This document shows positions 8,845 to 12,752 of a stretch of DNA of 12,752 nt, in pieces. The position numbers and the translations under genes are program-made. The notes beneath the pieces are model-generated. The model was not told where the DNA came from. It saw only the letters and a program-made list of their open reading frames with translations, and made no database searches. Numbering within the stretch: the stretch's first letter is position 1; the number at the start of each line of letters is the position of its first letter. The stretch comes from Pseudomonadota bacterium (GTDB lineage: Bacteria > Pseudomonadota > Gammaproteobacteria > Steroidobacterales > Steroidobacteraceae), in the NCBI GenBank assembly GCA_021826035.1, contig JAKBBE010000074.1:1-12752 (forward strand), written 5' to 3'.

Positions 8845-9270
8845 TCAGCCTGCGGCAGCCCGCGCCGGCTGGCCTCTGACCTCAGGTCCAATGGCGGCCC
8901 AGGCCTCGCGGATTTCGCTCAAAAGACTCTGCACCTCGCCCAACGCGGTCGCATCGTCATTCGCGCTGGCTTGCAGCAGCCGGCGCACCATGTAGTCGTA
9001 CAAATCACTGAGATTCTGCGCGAGCGAGCCGCCGCGCTGCAGATCGAGGCTGCCGCGCAGCTCCCCGAGCAGCACCACAGAGCTGTGCAGCAGCCCCGCC
9101 TTGCGGCTGATCTGGCCCTGTTCGATGCAGGCGCGCGCCGTGATCAGCCGGCCGAGGATCGCATCGAACAGAGTCAGCACCAGCGTGTGCGGGTCGGCGC
9201 TCGCCACGATGCCGTGTGCATTGACGCTGCGATAGGCAGCGACCTTTGATTGCGAGGAGTACGGACTCAC
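8845..9270 (-). CDS. fliS: Flagellar export chaperone FliS
   Basis: A 141-residue, mostly helical cytoplasmic protein matching FliS: an N-terminal segment with AYRSVNAHG, the conserved ADPHTLVLTLFDAILGRL helix, a central RKAGLLHSSVVLLGELRGSLD helix, then LSDLYDYMVRRLLQA and a final amphipathic helix ending near 128. FliS binds the C-terminal helix of flagellin, preventing premature polymerisation and delivering it to the export gate. The start is a GTG at 9268-9270; the Shine-Dalgarno upstream is weak (a GAGAG about 10 bases away). Length is typical for the family (about 125-145). The last dozen residues are Ala/Arg-rich and outside the conserved fold. It follows fliD by 69 bases and should bind the product of fliC in this same cluster. 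Confidence 0.93.
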   Translation of the reverse strand: MSPYSSQSKVAAYRSVNAHGIVASADPHTLVLTLFDAILGRLITARACIEQGQISRKAGLLHSSVVLLGELRGSLDLQRGGSLAQNLSDLYDYMVRRLLQASANDDATALGEVQSLLSEIREAWAAIGPEVRGQPARAAAG

Positions 9271-9303
9271 GATGTGTCGCTCTCTGTCCTGATGACTACT
9301 GTA

Positions 9304-9332
9304 GCGGCTCGAATGCCCTCAACTTGAGCCGC
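9304..9332 (-). repeat. Inverted repeat in the fliD-fliS gap
   Basis: GCGGCTC (9304-9310) and GAGCCGC (9326-9332) form a 7-bp stem, extendable by two pairs (one a G-U wobble), with a loop of about 11 bases. It lies between the fliD stop and the fliS start. There is no T-run after it in the direction of transcription, so it could be an mRNA-stabilising or partial attenuating stem rather than a clean terminator. Confidence 0.45.
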
Positions 9333-9339
9333 CGCGTCG

Positions 9340-10764
9340 TCAACCGCTCGAGGTCCCCTTAGGAGCGTTCGGCAGCGTGGCGAATGCCTGAGTCAGGTAC
9401 GATGATGTGGTCTGCAGCTGTGAGAGCAGTGCATTGAGCGCCGAATACTGCTGGGTGAGGCTCGCCTGCAGCATGCTCATCTGCTGCGTAAGCTGCTGGC
9501 TCTGCTGGGTGAGCGCATTGTTCTGCTGAACGAGTGATTGGCTGAGAGAGGCGATCGGTCCGTTGCTGCCGAGCTCGCTGTTGAGCACGGTATTCAGGCC
9601 CGAGGCGATGCCGCCCGTGCCGCTGAACAGATTGCTGACCGCGCTGAAATTCGTGTTCAGCGCGACCGAGAGCTGCGCGGAGTTGAGACTCAGAGAGCCA
9701 TCGCTGTTGCTGGTGATGCCGATGCTCGCCAGGCTGGTGTACGTCGAGGAGCCCGTGTTGACGAAGCCGTAGAGCGTGGATTGAATCTGGCTCTGCGCGT
9801 CCGTCAGCGCGGCGTTGCCCATGAGAGGGCCGGCCGTGCCGGTGGTCGAATCAAATCCGCCCAGTTGCGAGAGACTGGTCTGCAATGTGTTATAGGCGGC
9901 GACGAACGCTTGAATATTGCTCGAGATCGCCGCGGTATTGTCCGCGACCGTCAGGCTCGCCGCTGATGACGTCGTGGTCTGCAAATTCAGCGTCACGCCG
10001 CTGAGTGCGTCGGTGACCGTGTTGCTGGCACTGGTGTAGCTGATGCCGGCGATGCTGAAGCTGGCGTCCTGGGCGGCAGTCTGCTGGGTGTAATTCGTGC
10101 TGCCGCTTGCGTAGGTGAGTGCCGAAAGACCCGTGCCGCTGTCGGTCTCACTGATCGACATGGTGTTGGCCGCACCGGTGAGCGTCGAGGTGAGCACCAG
10201 ATGTGCGCCGCTGGTGCCGGTGACGACACTCGCCTGTATGCCCGGGTTGCCGCTCGCGGAATCGATCGAGGCGGCGAGCCCGGACAACGTGTCATTGCTG
10301 CTGCCGACGACGACCGAGAAACTGCTGCCGCCGAGTGACAGCTGCAGTGTGCCGGTGCCGACGGCGGCCGAGCCGCTGCTGTAGGCCGTGCTCGAGACGA
10401 TCTGCTGCGCCTGGGCGAGCTGGCTGATCGACACGCTGTAGGATCCGAGCGTGGCGCCGGACCCGACCGTCGCGGTAAAGGCCGTGGGAGTGCTGCTCGT
10501 TGCGCTCAGCGAGCCGAACGCGGCCGGGGTGTCGATCGCCGCCAAAGAGGACTGAAACGTGGACAGCGCACTCTTGAGCTGCCCGACCGAGGAGATCTCG
10601 GTGGTCAGCGACTGAGTCTGCTGCTTGATGAGTGCTTCCTGGGGCGCCTGCGTGGCGGCGACCAGCTGCGACACCAGGGAGGAAACATTGATGACCGAGC
10701 CGCCGGCCGCCCCAGCGCTGGTGCTGCTGGCGACGGAGACTGGAGAGGTGGACGAGCTCGACAT
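9340..10764 (-). CDS. fliD: Flagellar hook-associated protein 2, filament cap FliD
   Basis: A 474-residue FliD, the cap that sits on the filament tip and promotes flagellin folding and insertion. The N-terminal FliD domain (about 24-125) includes INVSSLVSQLVAATQAPQ. A flagellin IN-type module follows (about 138-205: LQLSLGGSSFSVVV, then LAASIDSAS and the HLVLTS strand). The FliD C-terminal domain covers about 230-465, with NIQAFVAAYNTL and a Gln-rich coiled coil (about 405-462). There is no signal peptide, as expected for a substrate of the flagellar type III exporter. The start is ATG at 10762-10764, preceded by AGGAG at 8 bases. It lies 150 bases downstream of fliC, separated by strong hairpins, so it may have its own promoter; I could not identify a sigma-28 or sigma-54 site in that gap. 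Composition is rich in Ser, Thr, Ala and Gln. Confidence 0.94.
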   Translation of the reverse strand: MSSSSTSPVSVASSTSAGAAGGSVINVSSLVSQLVAATQAPQEALIKQQTQSLTTEISSVGQLKSALSTFQSSLAAIDTPAAFGSLSATSSTPTAFTATVGSGATLGSYSVSISQLAQAQQIVSSTAYSSGSAAVGTGTLQLSLGGSSFSVVVGSSNDTLSGLAASIDSASGNPGIQASVVTGTSGAHLVLTSTLTGAANTMSISETDSGTGLSALTYASGSTNYTQQTAAQDASFSIAGISYTSASNTVTDALSGVTLNLQTTTSSAASLTVADNTAAISSNIQAFVAAYNTLQTSLSQLGGFDSTTGTAGPLMGNAALTDAQSQIQSTLYGFVNTGSSTYTSLASIGITSNSDGSLSLNSAQLSVALNTNFSAVSNLFSGTGGIASGLNTVLNSELGSNGPIASLSQSLVQQNNALTQQSQQLTQQMSMLQASLTQQYSALNALLSQLQTTSSYLTQAFATLPNAPKGTSSG

Positions 10765-10813
10765 GCGGGGCGCTCCTAACGCGGGTCCGATGAGTCAGCG
10801 CCACGGCTCGTCC

Positions 10814-10830
10814 TTGCGCCGCGGGCGCAA
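10814..10830 (-). terminator. GC-rich hairpin between fliC and fliD (distal)
   Basis: A perfect 7-bp stem (TTGCGCC / GGCGCAA) with a 3-base GCG loop. It lies downstream of the larger hairpin at 10838-10864 in the direction of fliC transcription. No T-run follows. Together the two stems could terminate most fliC transcripts or protect their 3' ends. Confidence 0.4.
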
Positions 10831-10837
10831 AGCCCAA

Positions 10838-10864
10838 GGGGCGAGGCCTTGCGGCGCTCGCCCC
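10838..10864 (-). terminator. Probable fliC terminator hairpin
   Basis: GGGGCGAG (10838-10845) pairs perfectly with CTCGCCCC (10857-10864). The loop itself folds into a further 3-bp stem with a TTGC tetraloop and one bulged base, giving about 11 pairs. It begins 50 bases after the fliC stop. On the transcribed strand it is followed by TTGGGCTTT rather than a clean T-run, so termination strength is uncertain. Confidence 0.5.
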
Positions 10865-10914
10865 CCGGAGTCCCTGTTCGAGGCGGGTGCCTCATACCGA
10901 ACCGCTTGGCATCC

Positions 10915-12603
10915 TTACGGCAGCTTCTGCAGCAGCGTCAGGATGTTCTGCGGGATCGTGTTCGCCTGTGCCACCATCGCCGTGCCTGCCTGCTGCAGGA
11001 TCTGCGCCTTGGACAGGTTCGAGGTCGCCTGCGCGTAGTTCGTATCCACGATCTGGCTCTTGGCGGCGGACAGATTCTGCGAGTCCGTCTGCAGGCCCGT
11101 GACGGCCGCCTGGAACCGGTTCTGGTACGCACCGAGCGCCGCACCGCTGGTCGCGAGCTGCTGCAGTGCGTTGTCGATCGAGATCAGCGTGAGGTTGGAC
11201 TGATCCACGGTCGTGACGCTGACGGCGCTCAGATACTGCGTCCCCGAAGACGAGGCCGCCGTGGTGCCTGCGGTGCCTGCCGTGAGAGTCGAATTTCCCG
11301 CGGAGAGCGTCGCGGTTCCAGTCGCAGTGCCCAGGGTTATCGACGCCGCACTGACGTCGAACGTGGCACCGGTGGAGCTGCTGCTGATCACGACATTCGT
11401 GCCGGAGCCAATGGCCGAGTAACCGGTGCCGGCCAGCGCGGTCGTGAGAGCGGCCGCAACGTTAGTGGCGTTCGTCGATCCGGTGGTGGTCAGGGCAATT
11501 GAGCCGGTCGTATATGTACTGCCGTTAATGGTCACGCTGGCCGTCGCGGTGCCCGCCGTGGTGATCGCGCCGCCCAGCGCGCTGCTGAAGGAGTTCGTCG
11601 GGACGGTGGCGCCGGTCGCGTATGCGCCGATGACATCGGCGGTGTCGACTCCCAGGGCCCCCAGTGTGCTGGCGCCCGCGGTGACGGCATTGCCCGAGGC
11701 ATTGGTGGCACCTGAGACCGAGAACGTGACGAGACGGCCCGTGCCGGCGGCGGCGGTGCCATTGAGCTGGATTCCAGTGCCTGCGGCGTTGACCGTGGCG
11801 ACAACTCCACCGACTGAGCTCACCGCCTGGTTGATCGCGGCGGCGATGCTCTTCAGGTCGGTCGTTTGGTTGCCGGTCAGCGTGACCGCATTCGTATTGT
11901 AACTGGTGCCATCGACGGTGACGGACAGCGTGACCGAGCTGCCGTCCACCGCCGTGCCAAGGCCGGTGGTGCCGGCCAGGGTGCCGGAATTGTACGATCC
12001 GGCGACTCCGGCCGCGCTGTTGTACACCGTGGCACCGGAAGCCGTGAGGACGGAGGAGGTCGCGGCCGCCTGGGTTCCGGTGTAGTAATTGCCGATTGCC
12101 GTGGTGCTGGCGCTCGCCACCGCGCCGACGGTGATCGACTGTCCGGCATTGGCACCGACCTGGAAGGTCGCGCCCTGGAACGAACCGTCGAGGAGGTTGA
12201 CGCCGTTGAACGAGGCGGTCTGGGAGACCTGGTTGATGTCCGCAGCGAGCTGCTGGAACTGCTGATTGAGGTCGGCGCGGTCCTGCGAGCTGTTCGTCGC
12301 GTTCAGCGACTGCACCGCGAGGTTGCGCATGGTCTGCAGATCATTGGTGATCTGCTGCAGCGAGCCCTGCGCGGTCTGGGTGAGTGACACGCCATCATTG
12401 GTATTGTTGGTGGCAGTGTTCAGGCCGTTGATCTGCGAGGTCATCCCCTGCGAGATCGCGTAGCCGGCCGCGTTGTCGGCCGCGCTGTTGATCTGCAGGC
12501 CGGACGACAACTGCTGCAGGGCGGTCGTCAGCTGGCTGCCCGAGCTGGTGAGGCTGTTTTGCGCAATGAGCGCGTCGATATTCGTATTAAGGACGAGTGA
12601 CAT
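10915..12603 (-). CDS. fliC: Flagellin FliC
   Basis: A 562-residue flagellin, the filament subunit exported through the flagellar type III apparatus. The conserved N-terminal D0/D1 region (1 to about 165) begins MSLVLNTNIDALIAQNSL and includes LSSGLQINSAADNAAGYAIS and TMRNLAVQSLN. The C-terminal D1/D0 region (about 460-562) includes IDNALQQLA, QNRFQAAV and ends QNILTLLQKLP. The central variable part is Ser/Thr/Ala/Gly-rich and holds two flagellin IN-type modules (about 224-297 and 353-425). I find no Cys, Trp or His, as is common for flagellins. The start is ATG at 12601-12603 with AGGAG 9 bases upstream, and a sigma-28-type promoter lies about 95 bases further up. The stop is TAA at 10915-10917, followed by strong hairpins. 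FliS, encoded downstream, should chaperone its C-terminus. Confidence 0.97.
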   Translation of the reverse strand: MSLVLNTNIDALIAQNSLTSSGSQLTTALQQLSSGLQINSAADNAAGYAISQGMTSQINGLNTATNNTNDGVSLTQTAQGSLQQITNDLQTMRNLAVQSLNATNSSQDRADLNQQFQQLAADINQVSQTASFNGVNLLDGSFQGATFQVGANAGQSITVGAVASASTTAIGNYYTGTQAAATSSVLTASGATVYNSAAGVAGSYNSGTLAGTTGLGTAVDGSSVTLSVTVDGTSYNTNAVTLTGNQTTDLKSIAAAINQAVSSVGGVVATVNAAGTGIQLNGTAAAGTGRLVTFSVSGATNASGNAVTAGASTLGALGVDTADVIGAYATGATVPTNSFSSALGGAITTAGTATASVTINGSTYTTGSIALTTTGSTNATNVAAALTTALAGTGYSAIGSGTNVVISSSSTGATFDVSAASITLGTATGTATLSAGNSTLTAGTAGTTAASSSGTQYLSAVSVTTVDQSNLTLISIDNALQQLATSGAALGAYQNRFQAAVTGLQTDSQNLSAAKSQIVDTNYAQATSNLSKAQILQQAGTAMVAQANTIPQNILTLLQKLP

Positions 12604-12612
12604 GGTTCAGTG

Positions 12613-12617
12613 CTCCT
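12613..12617 (-). promoter_or_regulatory. fliC ribosome binding site
   Basis: AGGAG on the minus strand, 9 bases before the fliC ATG. It is a good Shine-Dalgarno, in keeping with high flagellin output. Confidence 0.7.
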
Positions 12618-12624
12618 GAAGTCT

Positions 12625-12697
12625 GAGTCAGGCTCCGGACACCCGTCCGTCGCGCTGGCGGGAGGCGTGGGTTGTGCGCGTATCCCGTTCAGCACCG
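12625..12697 (-). other. fliC 5' leader with a small hairpin
   Basis: The inferred untranslated leader of about 85 bases. It contains one 5-bp stem with a 4-base loop (CGGAC 12636-12640, GTCCG 12645-12649) between the promoter and the ribosome binding site. I see no other clear structure; a role in translation or mRNA stability is possible but unsupported. Confidence 0.3.
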
Positions 12698-12724
12698 TTA
12701 TCGGACAGCTGCACGAGGACTTGA
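12698..12724 (-). promoter_or_regulatory. Sigma-28 (FliA) promoter of fliC
   Basis: On the minus strand, TCAAGTCC (12724-12717), an 11-base spacer, then TCCGATAA (12705-12698). The established sigma-28 consensus is TAAAGTTT-N11-GCCGATAA. The -10 element matches 7 of 8, the -35 element 5 of 8, and the spacer is exact. Transcription would begin near 12690, leaving a leader of about 85 bases before the fliC ATG. This is the expected late-class flagellar promoter. Confidence 0.85.
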
Positions 12725-12752
12725 GTCGTCCGAGGCGAGGGTGATGAAAATG

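Noticed and set aside
10765..10914. A separate sigma-54 or sigma-28 promoter for fliD
   Set aside because: I scanned the minus strand for TGGCAC-N5-TTGC and GCCGATAA patterns and found no acceptable match at the right spacing.
11426..11902. A Val/Ala/Pro-rich open frame antisense to the flagellin variable region
   Set aside because: Its hydrophobic look comes from reading Ala/Thr/Gly/Ser codons of fliC in reverse; there is no start context or homology I recognise.
12738..12752. A possible gene start on the plus strand at the right edge (GTGATGAAAATG)
   Set aside because: Only four codons are visible before the window ends, so nothing supports a coding call.
1..12752. A new defence, mobile or RNA-guided system
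   Set aside because: Every sizeable open stretch is explained by recognised metabolic, secretion-associated or flagellar genes. There are no direct-repeat arrays, transposase motifs, integrase or attachment sites, or long non-coding stretches.

Overview
This is a GC-rich, gene-dense chromosomal window. It most likely comes from a gammaproteobacterium. The reasons are a single-chain PurL of about 1,300 residues with a fused glutaminase (the beta/gammaproteobacterial form), a DUF1820 protein directly upstream of it (a family I know mainly from gammaproteobacteria), a type VI secretion FHA protein, and a proteobacterial flagellar filament cluster. A xanthomonad-like or nevskial-like host would fit, but nothing here fixes the genus. 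I see no rRNA, tRNA, CRISPR array, insertion sequence or prophage gene, and no stretch over 300 bases without a gene.

Layout. (1) Positions 1-2802, plus strand: the 3' part of a sugar-porter-family MFS transporter overlaps by 14 bases a secreted GH32 fructan hydrolase, forming a fructan/sucrose utilisation pair. (2) Positions 2737-3975, minus strand: a complete tagH-like gene (FHA domain plus type VI secretion C-terminal domain) converges on the GH32 gene and overlaps its last 66 bases. No other type VI genes are visible. (3) Positions 3976-4106: a divergent intergenic region with a perfect TATAAT box facing right. (4) Positions 4107-8349, plus strand: a DUF1820 gene followed 7 bases later by purL, the fourth step of de novo purine synthesis. 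(5) Positions 8408-12603, minus strand: the flagellar filament genes, transcribed right to left as fliC (flagellin), fliD (filament cap), fliS (flagellin export chaperone) and flaG (filament-length protein). A convincing sigma-28 (FliA) promoter lies upstream of fliC at 12698-12724. Tandem GC-rich hairpins separate fliC from fliD, which suits high flagellin expression with reduced read-through into the cap and chaperone genes.

How the genes work together. The GH32 enzyme would release fructose from levan, inulin or sucrose outside the cytoplasm, and the transporter would import the sugar. fliC, fliD, fliS and flaG supply the filament, its cap, the flagellin chaperone and a length modifier. 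purL is housekeeping. The tagH-like gene is the contextual oddity.

I looked for a new system and did not find strong evidence of one. The points most worth a second look are the isolated TagH-like protein, the two flagellin IN-type modules inside the flagellin variable region (the same kind of module is in FliD), the uncharacterised DUF1820 gene coupled to purL, the eight-G run inside the GH32 gene, and the overlapping GH32/tagH tails.
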